A stretch of 8,395 nucleotides of DNA, from NCBI GenBank assembly GCA_007120485.1, contig SKNP01000060.1, positions 1 through 8,395 of the forward strand, read 5' to 3'. A program made the translations under genes and the position numbers. The notes under the pieces were generated by a model. That model ran no database searches. It was not told the DNA's origin and worked only from the letters and a program-made list of their open reading frames with translations. Source of the DNA: Nitriliruptoraceae bacterium. GTDB lineage: Bacteria > Actinomycetota > Nitriliruptoria > Nitriliruptorales > Nitriliruptoraceae. The first letter of the stretch is position 1. Every line of letters begins with the position of its first letter. Below, piece by piece: positions 1 to 5,470 of the stretch.

Positions 1-19
1 CGACCGACGATCGGGCCGC

Positions 20-688
20 TCAGCCGATCTCGAGGCCGCTGAACCGGATGCCGGTGTGTGCACCGTGCCGCTTGTTGACCGAGATCAGTACCGGGGTGAG
101 CGCTTCGAGGGTGGCGGCGAGCCGGAGGCGGCCGACCGCCACCCCGCGGCAGCCCTCGATGCGGTCGGCCAGGGCGACCACGGTGGCCATCGCATCCTCG
201 TCGTCGCTGACGACGGGCACGTCCTCGTCCATCGGTCGGTCGAGCCGCGCCAGCTGACGACTGGACACCGTGTGGAACGCGCCCACCACCCGTGCCGTTG
301 GGAAGGTCGCCGCGACCTGTTCGGCGATGCTCTCCTCCACGTCGGAGGCGACCACGTGCGGTCCGTCGGCGTCGAACGCCAGCGGGTTCAGCGCGGAGAC
401 CACCAGCCGGCCATCCGGCAGGTCCGCCAGGGCGGCCAACGTCGGGGCCACCGAGTCGTACGGCACCGCCAGCACGACCACATCCCGGTCGGTCAACGAC
501 GACAGATGGCCCCCCTCGACGGTGACCGCGTCCGTCGGCAGCTCGGCGTTCAGCTCCGCTGCCGCGGCCTCGCCTCGCGCCGCGTCACGTGACCCGAGCC
601 GCACCGGGACCCCCGCCACCGCCCAGCGGGCTGCGAGCCCGCGTCCGAGCGCACCCGTGCCGCCCGCGATCCCGACCGTGGTTGCCAT
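20..688 (-). CDS. npdG: NADPH:F420 oxidoreductase (NADPH-dependent F420 reductase)
   Basis: Predicted 222-residue cytoplasmic enzyme that passes hydride between NADP(H) and the deazaflavin cofactor F420, supplying reduced F420 to other oxidoreductases. The N-terminus is a Rossmann fold with GGTGALG at residues 9-15. It is followed by LGSRD (31-35), whose Ser33-Arg34 sit where the family binds the 2'-phosphate of NADP. The middle carries GAFHTVS, and the C-terminus the EALTPVLISVNKRHGAHTGIR stretch typical of Fno/NpdG. Length matches the family. The reading frame extends 13 codons upstream, but I place the start at the ATG ending at 688: the glycine motif then sits at the usual position, and an AGGGAG ribosome site lies just upstream (about 692-698). 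It is divergent from the alpha/beta hydrolase at 921. The family assignment is secure; the direction of hydride transfer in the cell is inferred. Confidence 0.93.
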   Translation of the reverse strand: MATTVGIAGGTGALGRGLAARWAVAGVPVRLGSRDAARGEAAAAELNAELPTDAVTVEGGHLSSLTDRDVVVLAVPYDSVAPTLAALADLPDGRLVVSALNPLAFDADGPHVVASDVEESIAEQVAATFPTARVVGAFHTVSSRQLARLDRPMDEDVPVVSDDEDAMATVVALADRIEGCRGVAVGRLRLAATLEALTPVLISVNKRHGAHTGIRFSGLEIG

Positions 689-690
689 CG

Positions 691-699
691 TGCTCCCTG
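691..699 (-). promoter_or_regulatory. Ribosome binding site of the F420 reductase gene
   Basis: On the minus strand the sequence reads TCAGGGAGCACG and then ATG. The AGGGAG core, at suitable spacing, supports the internal ATG at 688 over the longer frame beginning at 727. Confidence 0.6.
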
Positions 700-737
700 A
701 CGTCGACGAAGCCCCGCATGCTGCCACATCGGCGGCC

Positions 738-763
738 CGTGCCGGTACCTCGACGCCGGCACG
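738..763. repeat. Inverted repeat CGTGCCGG-N10-CCGGCACG between divergent genes
   Basis: Two perfect 8-base arms (738-745 and 756-763) are separated by 10 bases, and the left spacer begins with the small palindrome GGTACC (744-749). The element lies about 50 bases upstream of the F420 reductase start and about 160 bases upstream of the hydrolase start, so it is placed to act as an operator for one or both. It is not followed by a T tract and does not sit after a gene end, so a terminator is less likely. A closely similar sequence occurs upstream of the IclR gene at 3306-3322. Operator function is inference. Confidence 0.4.
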
Positions 764-849
764 TGGGGCAAGGACCGAGGTTCGGACCCGAACGAGGTCT
801 CGACCGGTCGCTGTGGCTCCGTCCGAGCGGCCCGAACGACCACCACCGG

Positions 850-855
850 TAGACT
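850..855 (+). promoter_or_regulatory. Candidate -10 element (TAGACT) of the hydrolase gene
   Basis: TAGACT fits the actinobacterial TANNNT -10 pattern and lies 65 bases before the GTG start at 921, implying a leader of roughly 60 bases. I see no recognisable -35 hexamer at the expected distance. The call rests on this one short element. Confidence 0.35.
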
Positions 856-908
856 GGCGCCACGCGGTGAGGGTCGGCGATCCGCCGGGATCCCTCGCCC
901 ACCGGTGG

Positions 909-914
909 CGGGAG
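909..914 (+). promoter_or_regulatory. Shine-Dalgarno GGGAGG fixing the hydrolase GTG start
   Basis: GGGAGG lies six bases before GTG at 921. It is the only strong ribosome site near the beginning of conserved coding sequence, and so decides between this GTG and the very long open frame that begins at 270. Confidence 0.65.
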
Positions 915-920
915 GCGGAC

Positions 921-1796
921 GTGACGCGGTCGTACGAGGTGCGGCTTCGATGGCATCGGACCGTGATCGACGGCCGGTCCGTCGGCTACGGCGACGCAGG
1001 TGACGGCCCGACCGTCCTGTTCCTCCACGGGTGGGGGCTCTCCGCACGCTCGTACGCGAAGGCGTTGCCGGCGATCGCGGCGACCGGGTCGCGGGTGATC
1101 GCCCCGGCCCTCCCCGGGTTCGGTCGTAGCGACCCGCTCGAGGGCGAGTACACCTTCGACAAGCTCGTTGCGTGGGTCGATCACCTGCTGGAGACGCTCG
1201 ACCTCAACGAGCCGGTCGCGTTGGTGGGCCACTCGTTCGGGGGAGCCGTCGCGGTGGCGTTCGCTTCCAGCCACCCCGACCGCGTCCGGTCCCTGGTACT
1301 GGTCAACTCGGTGGGTGGCTCGGTCTGGAAGCAGGGCCGTCGCGGCGAGCGGTCGCTCGCTGACCGACCCTGGTGGGACTGGGGGCTGCGGCTGCCGAGC
1401 GAGTTCCGCGCCGCCGACTACCGCCGGGTGCTGCCCGTCGTCGCTCGGGACCTGGTCTCCAACGCGCTGTCGAACCCGGGCGCCCTGCGGCGCACCGCCG
1501 ACCTGGCACGGACCGCCGATCTGCGCGACGAGCTCCGCGAACTGGCCGAGCAGGGCCTGCCCGTCTCGATCCTGTGGGGCTCGGAGGACAAGGTCGTCCC
1601 GGAGGCGACCTTCCTCGCCCTGTGCGAAGCGGCCGGCGCTCCCGGCGACATCATCGCCGACGCGGGACACTCCTGGCTGCTCGCCGACCCGGAGGGCTTC
1701 GGCGAACTGGTCACCAACTCCGCCGCGGTGCAGCGCACGCTGGCCGAACGGACCGCTCCCAGGCAACGCGACGACGACATCGGGGCGACCGCCTGA
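921..1796 (+). CDS. Alpha/beta-hydrolase fold protein
   Basis: Predicted 291-residue soluble serine hydrolase. The canonical order is present: oxyanion-hole HGWG at residues 36-39, nucleophile elbow GHSFGG at 103-108 with Ser105, acid Asp223 in WGSEDKVVP, and base His250 in DAGHSWLL. Residues 130-210 form the helical cap, which is rich in Arg and Trp (RPWWDWGLRLP). The LPGFGRSD segment (64-71) resembles epoxide/ester/C-C hydrolases of the HsaD/MhpC/lipase type, but nothing fixes the substrate. The frame is open much further upstream. I choose the GTG at 921 because GGGAGG (909-914) precedes it by six bases and conserved sequence begins right after it; upstream residues are low-complexity antisense of the F420 reductase. 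The gene converges on the MiaE-like gene with 39 bases between stops. No signal peptide is evident. Confidence 0.9.
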   Translation: MTRSYEVRLRWHRTVIDGRSVGYGDAGDGPTVLFLHGWGLSARSYAKALPAIAATGSRVIAPALPGFGRSDPLEGEYTFDKLVAWVDHLLETLDLNEPVALVGHSFGGAVAVAFASSHPDRVRSLVLVNSVGGSVWKQGRRGERSLADRPWWDWGLRLPSEFRAADYRRVLPVVARDLVSNALSNPGALRRTADLARTADLRDELRELAEQGLPVSILWGSEDKVVPEATFLALCEAAGAPGDIIADAGHSWLLADPEGFGELVTNSAAVQRTLAERTAPRQRDDDIGATA

Positions 1797-1835
1797 ACGC
1801 GACCTGAACGCGGTATGGGCACGAGGCCGGCCCGC

Positions 1836-2543
1836 TCAGCGGACGTCGTCGAGGTCCTCCAGGCCGAGTTCGACCGATCGGCGGCGGTGCGCACCCAGCA
1901 CCTCGATGGCCAGTTCCTTGACCCGACGCTCGGGGCTGCGCTCCCCGTCGTCACCGGCAGCCAGGAGCACCGTGAGCGCATCGGTGTCCGACACCGCTCC
2001 CTGGTAGCTGGTCAGGGCGCGACCGAGCAGATCGGCCGCGAGGTGGCGGGCGTACTCGCGCGCGTCGGCGTCGACCAACTGCTCCGCGAGCTGCTCGATC
2101 GCGCCGGCCTCGAACCTCGGACGGCCGGCGATGGCATCGGTGACCACCTGCGCCGTGCGGTCCTCCAGCACCGGCGCGATGGCGTGGGCGAAGTCCGAGG
2201 CCATCGGCAGCCCCAGAGCGAAGAACACCGACGCACCGAACCAGTCGTCGAGGGGCGCCCGGTCGAAGTAGGCGTCGAAGTGGGGCTTCTGTCGGTCCAT
2301 GACCGCGGTCGGCAGCTCCGTGCGGTCGGCGAGGTGGTCGCGCAGCTGTCGGTAGGCACCGAGCTCGTGCTCGACGACGTCGGCGACGACGTCCGCGGTC
2401 CGGGCGTCGGGCGCGAGCCCGATCAGGCGCGCCGCGGCCTCGACGGCCCGAAGCTGCCCGTAGGCCAGAGCCCCGAGCAGCTCGACGGTCGCGAGCCGCA
2501 CCGGATCGTCGGAGGCGGCGATGGGACGCTCGTCGTCAGCCAT
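1836..2543 (-). CDS. MiaE/ferritin-like four-helix protein, metal ligands apparently degenerate
   Basis: Predicted 235-residue helical cytoplasmic protein. Residues 15-40 (AtvELLGALAYGQLRAVEAA) match the first helix of the actinobacterial ferritin-like / MiaE_2-type family. The second helix is at about 49-72, the DDWFGASVFFALG block at 99-111 and further helices to about 195. Related proteins usually carry E and ExxH iron ligands. Here helix two reads EHELGAY (58-64), with Ala63 where a His is expected, and the later GHAE-like site reads GRPRF (140-144), so a working di-iron centre is doubtful. The start is ATG at 2543, five bases after the IclR stop with no good Shine-Dalgarno; an upstream in-frame TTG at 2573 would overlap the IclR gene. 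It is probably translated by coupling with the regulator. No function is established; tRNA hydroxylation is possible by family but weakened by the missing residues. Confidence 0.72.
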   Translation of the reverse strand: MADDERPIAASDDPVRLATVELLGALAYGQLRAVEAAARLIGLAPDARTADVVADVVEHELGAYRQLRDHLADRTELPTAVMDRQKPHFDAYFDRAPLDDWFGASVFFALGLPMASDFAHAIAPVLEDRTAQVVTDAIAGRPRFEAGAIEQLAEQLVDADAREYARHLAADLLGRALTSYQGAVSDTDALTVLLAAGDDGERSPERRVKELAIEVLGAHRRRSVELGLEDLDDVR

Positions 2544-2548
2544 GGCGG

Positions 2549-3286
2549 TCAGGTCGCGCGACGCGGACGCCAACCGAGGCGCTCGGAGATCTCGCGGGCG
2601 GATCGCAGGACCCGCAACGCGATCGACTCCGGCTCGGGCAGCCGTGCGGTCGGCGCGACGATGCCGACGGCGGCCACCGCCTTGCCGGTGTGGTCGAACA
2701 CCGGGGCCGCCACTCCGGAGGCGCCCGGCTCGAGTTCGTCGCGGGTGTAGGCCACACCACGCTGGCGAACGGTCTGCAGATCGGGGTTACGCGCGCCCTC
2801 GGGCAGGAAGGCCAGCAACGCCTTGCCGTGCGCGGCGACGCCGAGCTCGTGGCGGAAGCCGACCCGGTAGTTGACCTGCACGAAGCGGTCCCCCGGTTCG
2901 ATGACCTCCACGACCACCAGGTCGTTGCGGTCGCGCACCGCCAGACACGCGGTCTCGTTGGTGTCATCCGACAGCGACCGCAGCGGCGGACCGGCCAGGC
3001 GGCGGACCTCCAGTCCTTGCGCCGCTCGGACGCCGAGCTCGAGCATGGACAGCCCGAGCCGGTACCGCCGGGTCTCGTGATCGCGGGTGACGAAGCCCTC
3101 GGCCACCAGCGTGTCCAGCAGCCGGTAGAGCACCGCCCGGTCGAGCCCCGTCGCTTCGGCGAGCCCGGAGACGGTCGCGCCGTCGCTGTGCTCACCGAGC
3201 GCGTTGAGCAGGGACAGTCCGCGCGACAGCGTCCGTGATCCGCTGGAGCGTCGACCGCTCTTGCCGTCCTCGTCTTCCTCGCTCAC
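2549..3286 (-). CDS. IclR-family transcriptional regulator
   Basis: Predicted 245-residue DNA-binding regulator. Residues 1-16 are a charged, probably disordered tail (EEDEDGKSGRRSSGS). Residues 17-78 form the IclR winged helix-turn-helix, with SRTLSRGLSLLNAL as first helix, VSGLAEATGLDRAVLYRLLDTLVAEGFV as HTH and YRLG as wing end. The rest is the GAF-like effector domain with the family signature HGKALLAFLP, ending IALRVLRSAREISERLGW. The start is GTG at 3286, five bases after GGAGGGGAG, although the frame remains open for another 72 codons. The gene is first in an operon with the MiaE-like gene and divergent from clpP. Its promoter carries an inverted repeat over the -10, suggesting autoregulation as is common for IclR proteins. 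The effector is unknown; most relatives sense small aromatic, acyl or sugar-acid metabolites. Confidence 0.93.
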   Translation of the reverse strand: MSEEDEDGKSGRRSSGSRTLSRGLSLLNALGEHSDGATVSGLAEATGLDRAVLYRLLDTLVAEGFVTRDHETRRYRLGLSMLELGVRAAQGLEVRRLAGPPLRSLSDDTNETACLAVRDRNDLVVVEVIEPGDRFVQVNYRVGFRHELGVAAHGKALLAFLPEGARNPDLQTVRQRGVAYTRDELEPGASGVAAPVFDHTGKAVAAVGIVAPTARLPEPESIALRVLRSAREISERLGWRPRRAT

Positions 3287-3291
3287 CGTGA

Positions 3292-3300
3292 CTCCCCTCC
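3292..3300 (-). promoter_or_regulatory. Strong ribosome binding site of the IclR gene
   Basis: The minus strand reads GGAGGGGAG, then TCACG, then GTG. This near-ideal site fixes the GTG at 3286 as the start and rules out the 72-codon upstream extension. Confidence 0.75.
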
Positions 3301-3304
3301 TGCC

Positions 3305-3316
3305 GGTGCCGGCACC
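3305..3316. repeat. Perfect 12-base palindrome GGTGCCGGCACC in the IclR leader
   Basis: A perfect dyad sits just upstream of the IclR ribosome site, inside the predicted untranslated leader. It overlaps the 17-base stretch (3306-3322) that matches 739-755 in the F420 reductase/hydrolase intergenic region at 15 of 17 positions. It could be an operator or a leader hairpin near the ribosome site; neither is shown by the sequence alone. Confidence 0.35.
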
Positions 3317-3372
3317 TCGTCGAGATGCGATGTGTCGCTCGACCGCGGCAGCATCGCACAGTTGGGTGCGGT

Positions 3373-3398
3373 GGTCGCGTGAAGTGTGCTGCGCGACC
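3373..3398. promoter_or_regulatory. Candidate IclR operator: inverted repeat GGTCGCG-N12-CGCGACC
   Basis: Two perfect 7-base arms (3373-3379 and 3392-3398) are separated by 12 bases. The spacer holds the proposed -10 hexamer of the IclR promoter (3383-3388 on the minus strand), so a protein bound here would block the promoter. The position matches the autorepression arrangement known for many IclR regulators. Arm sequences are seen directly; the binding protein is inferred. Confidence 0.45.
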
Positions 3399-3411
3399 CG
3401 CGCACGGTCAA
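3383..3411 (-). promoter_or_regulatory. Candidate sigma-70-type promoter of the IclR operon
   Basis: On the minus strand TTGACC (3411-3406, five of six consensus bases) is followed after 17 bases by CACACT (3388-3383, three of six). Transcription would start near 3376, giving a leader of about 90 bases before the GTG. The -35 is good; the -10 is weak, as often happens in regulated actinobacterial promoters. Confidence 0.45.
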
Positions 3412-3515
3412 GCGCCGGGACGTCCGTCCGACGGGGTCCGCGGGCGGTCGCGGGCCGTGAGCGGCCTCCCTTAGCGGCTCCGACGCAAGCGCACGGCCCC
3501 ACCAGACCCCATCGC

Positions 3516-3521
3516 TACCAT
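3516..3521 (+). promoter_or_regulatory. Candidate -10 element (TACCAT) of clpP
   Basis: TACCAT, within GCTACCATCACC, fits the TANNNT -10 pattern and lies 46 bases before the clpP GTG, predicting a leader of about 40 bases. No convincing -35 hexamer is present at 16-19 bases upstream. Confidence 0.4.
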
Positions 3522-3566
3522 CACCGCCCCGCGGACCCACCGCACCTTCGACCGAGAGGCATCCCC

Positions 3567-4136
3567 GTGGCCGACGAGATCGAGAAGCTACTCGGCAGCT
3601 CGCACCGAGCGTTCGACACGCTGTTCGATTCGAGGATCCTCTTCCTCAAGGGGCCGCTCCAGGACGACAACGGCGATCAGATCGTCGCCCAACTCCTCGC
3701 GCTCGACGCCGACAGCGACGAGGACATCACCCTCTACGTCAACTCCCCCGGTGGGGTGATCACGGGGATGTTCGCCCTCTACGACACGATCACGCTGCTA
3801 CGCAGCAAGGTCAACACGCGCTGCCTCGGGCTGGCCGCCTCCGCCGCCGCCTTCCTGCTGTGCACCGGGACGGGGACCCGCTCGGCCACGGAGAACTCGC
3901 GCATCATGGTGCACCAGCCGCTGGGTGGTGCCCGCGGCACCGCCAAGGACATCGAGATCCAGGCCAAGAACATCGTGTGGATGCGTGAGCGCATCAACGA
4001 GATCATGGCCGAGCGCACGGGCCAGTCGGTGGAGCAGATCGCCAAGGACACCGACCGCGACTTCTGGATGACGGCGCAGGAGGCCAAGGACTACGGCCTG
4101 ATCGACGAGGTGATCCAGCCCGGCGCTGGCAGCTGA
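3567..4136 (+). CDS. clpP: ATP-dependent Clp protease proteolytic subunit (ClpP, ClpP2-like), solitary
   Basis: Predicted 189-residue subunit of the barrel-shaped Clp peptidase, which degrades proteins unfolded by a Clp/Hsp100 ATPase. The catalytic triad is intact: Ser92 in GLAASAAAFLL, His116 in MVHQPLGG and Asp165 in DTDRDFWM. His-to-Asp spacing equals the E. coli enzyme (49), while Ser-to-His is one residue shorter because the loop reads TGTGTR. The LFDSRILFL start of the core and the ASAAA motif look more like mycobacterial ClpP2 than ClpP1. The N-terminus is short, with little or no propeptide. The start is GTG at 3567, after GAGAGG (3554-3559); the frame is open further upstream but non-conserved. 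Actinobacterial clpP genes usually occur as a tandem pair near tig and clpX. Here there is no partner, so this is probably an extra paralogue or a relocated subunit. Confidence 0.93.
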   Translation: MADEIEKLLGSSHRAFDTLFDSRILFLKGPLQDDNGDQIVAQLLALDADSDEDITLYVNSPGGVITGMFALYDTITLLRSKVNTRCLGLAASAAAFLLCTGTGTRSATENSRIMVHQPLGGARGTAKDIEIQAKNIVWMRERINEIMAERTGQSVEQIAKDTDRDFWMTAQEAKDYGLIDEVIQPGAGS

Positions 4137-4156
4137 GCCGGCACGTCGATCGACGG

Positions 4157-4181
4157 GGTCGGCAGCGCCGTGCTGTCGACC
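4157..4181. terminator. Hairpin between convergent clpP and NYN genes (likely bidirectional terminator)
   Basis: GGTCGGCAGC (4157-4166), a GCCGT loop, then GCTGTCGACC (4172-4181). Read as plus-strand RNA, this gives a ten-pair stem with one G-U wobble. It begins 21 bases after the clpP stop and lies 8 bases beyond the NYN stop, so it can serve both transcripts. There is no T tract, as is usual for GC-rich actinobacteria. Confidence 0.65.
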
Positions 4182-4188
4182 GGACGGG

Positions 4189-5331
4189 TCAGGAGGTCGT
4201 CGAGGCCTGCTCGTCCTCGTCGACGTAGAGGTAGTACTCCTCGTCCTCCTCTTCCCAGTCCATCTCGACGACGTCCTTGGTGACCGCCGCCTTGCAGAAC
4301 TGCAGGAAGCCGGAGTAGCCGAAGTCCTTCTCCGAGAAGCTCTCGTCGCGCTTGCGCAGCTGATCCTTGAGCCCCGACAGCGGCGGGTCCCCACCGAGCT
4401 CGACCATCAGCTCCTTGACCGTGCGCCGGAGCAGGTCGAACGCGACGTCCTCGTCCTTCGGTGCCGCCGGGAGATCGACCTCCGGGTCGCCGGGGGCTGA
4501 ACCATCGGTCAGCAGGATCACGCCGTTGTCGGCGAGGTGCCGCAGCATCTCGCGGAACCCGCGGAACCCGAAGTCGCTCTCGGTGAACGTCGGGTCCTTG
4601 CGCAGCAGCGCCCGCTTGAGGTTCGACGCCTGGACCGCGCCAGCACCCGACGACTGGACCCCCGCCAGGGTGCGGGTGATCTGCCGTTCGAGCTTGCGCA
4701 GGTCCTGCTTCTGGGAGGAACCGGACTTGGTCGAGCCGTCCGGTTCGGCCTGCCGCGTGTCGTCGCCGGTCGTGCTCGGCGCCGCCGCCGGCTTGGCCTT
4801 CTTGGCGGGACGACGCTGCTGGGACGCGGGGGCCGACGACTCGCGGCGGGGCGCACCCTCCAGGCGGTCGTAGAAGAGGAACTCGTCACACGCTGGTGGC
4901 AGCATGGCCGACGTGGAGCCCTTGAGTCCCACACCGATCACGCGCTTGTTCAGCTGCCGCAGCTTGCTGACCAGCGGGGTGAAGTCCGAGTCACCGGACA
5001 TCACCACGAAGGTCGACACGAACTCGCGGGTCAGTGCGAGTTCCATGGCATCGACGGCCATCTGGATGTCGGCCGCGTTCTTGCGGACCGAGTCCGAGCG
5101 CTGCGGGATCTCGATCAGTTCCACGGTCGCGTCGACCATGGCGCGTCGGTCGTCGCGGAACAGGTTCCAGTCGGCGTAGGCGCGCCGGGTGATCAGCCGC
5201 CCGCGCTCGGCGAGGGCATCCAGCAGCGGCTGGGGGTCGAAACGGAAGCCGATGTCGCGTGCACCGATGGCCACGTTCTCGTGGTCGATGAACAGCGCCA
5301 GGCGTTCTTCGGAAGCATCAGAGGTCGTCAT
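4189..5331 (-). CDS. NYN-domain putative RNase with two OST-HTH/LOTUS-like domains
   Basis: Predicted 380-residue cytoplasmic protein. Residues 8-157 form a PIN-like NYN (LabA/DUF88) nuclease domain, with LALFIDHENV (Asp16), ADWN (Asp54), KNAADIQMAVD (Asp88, Asp94) and VVMSGDSDFTPLV (Asp114, Asp116). These are the acidic residues expected to hold the metal ion for RNA cleavage. Residues 160-208 are a basic, Ala/Pro/Ser-rich linker (RRPAKKAKPAAA). Two similar helical modules follow: 209-275 (SNLKRALLRKDPTFTESDFGFRGF) and 293-357 (LSGLKDQLRKRDESFSEKDFGYSGF). Both resemble OST-HTH/LOTUS RNA-binding domains. The tail 360-375 is strongly acidic. The start is ATG at 5331, preceded at seven bases by TAGGGT, suggesting a leaderless transcript. 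Convergent with clpP, divergent from the MFS gene. Fold assignment is firm for NYN, good for the repeats; the RNA target is unknown. Confidence 0.88.
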   Translation of the reverse strand: MTTSDASEERLALFIDHENVAIGARDIGFRFDPQPLLDALAERGRLITRRAYADWNLFRDDRRAMVDATVELIEIPQRSDSVRKNAADIQMAVDAMELALTREFVSTFVVMSGDSDFTPLVSKLRQLNKRVIGVGLKGSTSAMLPPACDEFLFYDRLEGAPRRESSAPASQQRRPAKKAKPAAAPSTTGDDTRQAEPDGSTKSGSSQKQDLRKLERQITRTLAGVQSSGAGAVQASNLKRALLRKDPTFTESDFGFRGFREMLRHLADNGVILLTDGSAPGDPEVDLPAAPKDEDVAFDLLRRTVKELMVELGGDPPLSGLKDQLRKRDESFSEKDFGYSGFLQFCKAAVTKDVVEMDWEEEDEEYYLYVDEDEQASTTS

Positions 5332-5338
5332 GGCGCGG

Positions 5339-5344
5339 ACCCTA
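5339..5344 (-). promoter_or_regulatory. Candidate leaderless promoter -10 (TAGGGT) of the NYN gene
   Basis: On the minus strand TAGGGT is followed by exactly seven bases and then ATG. This is the spacing at which transcription would begin on the A of the start codon, a common arrangement in actinobacteria. The AGGG within it could instead act as a weak ribosome site. Confidence 0.45.
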
Positions 5345-5393
5345 CTGCACCCGACCCGGGACGTGCTGCGGCCACGCGCGCGTCCACCGCATG

Positions 5394-5409
5394 GTGGTGC
5401 CACGACCAC
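5394..5409. repeat. Short inverted repeat GTGGT-N6-ACCAC in the NYN/MFS divergent region
   Basis: Five-base arms at 5394-5398 and 5405-5409 lie just upstream of the proposed MFS -10, about where a -35 or operator would be. The arms are short enough to arise by chance. Confidence 0.2.
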
Positions 5410-5419
5410 GCTCCGCACC

Positions 5420-5425
5420 TAGGCT
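5420..5425 (+). promoter_or_regulatory. Candidate -10 element (TAGGCT) of the MFS gene
   Basis: TAGGCT fits TANNNT and lies 45 bases before the ATG at 5471, giving a leader of about 40 bases. No clear -35 is seen. Confidence 0.35.
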
Positions 5426-5470
5426 CCCGCTCACCGCCGCCCGCCGTCCACGCGCCACCGAGAGGTCTCG

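Noticed and set aside
270..920. Long in-frame extension upstream of the alpha/beta hydrolase, giving a 508-residue protein
   Set aside because: The extra residues are Ala/Arg/Ser/Pro-rich, lie antisense to the F420 reductase gene and are not domain-like. The GGGAGG site just before GTG at 921 explains the real start.
585..1766. 393-codon open frame on the minus strand opposite the hydrolase, and similar long frames opposite the MFS gene (5342-6553) and NYN gene (4537-5868)
   Set aside because: These are typical high-GC antisense shadows: Arg/Gly/Gln-rich, with no motifs, opposite genes with full catalytic or membrane patterns.
1794..1812. Direct repeat TGAACGCG (1794-1801 and 1805-1812) at the end of the hydrolase gene
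   Set aside because: It is only eight bases, partly coding, and produces no stable hairpin. It probably reflects chance or a small local duplication and merely supplies a second stop-like triplet.
3287..3502. 72-codon N-terminal extension of the IclR regulator
   Set aside because: It crosses the promoter and inverted repeat region, has no conserved sequence, and is contradicted by the strong ribosome site before GTG at 3286.
4144..4155. Perfect palindrome CGTCGATCGACG after clpP
   Set aside because: It has no loop-forming centre and overlaps the foot of a better hairpin at 4157-4181. Such palindromes are frequent in GC-rich sequence.
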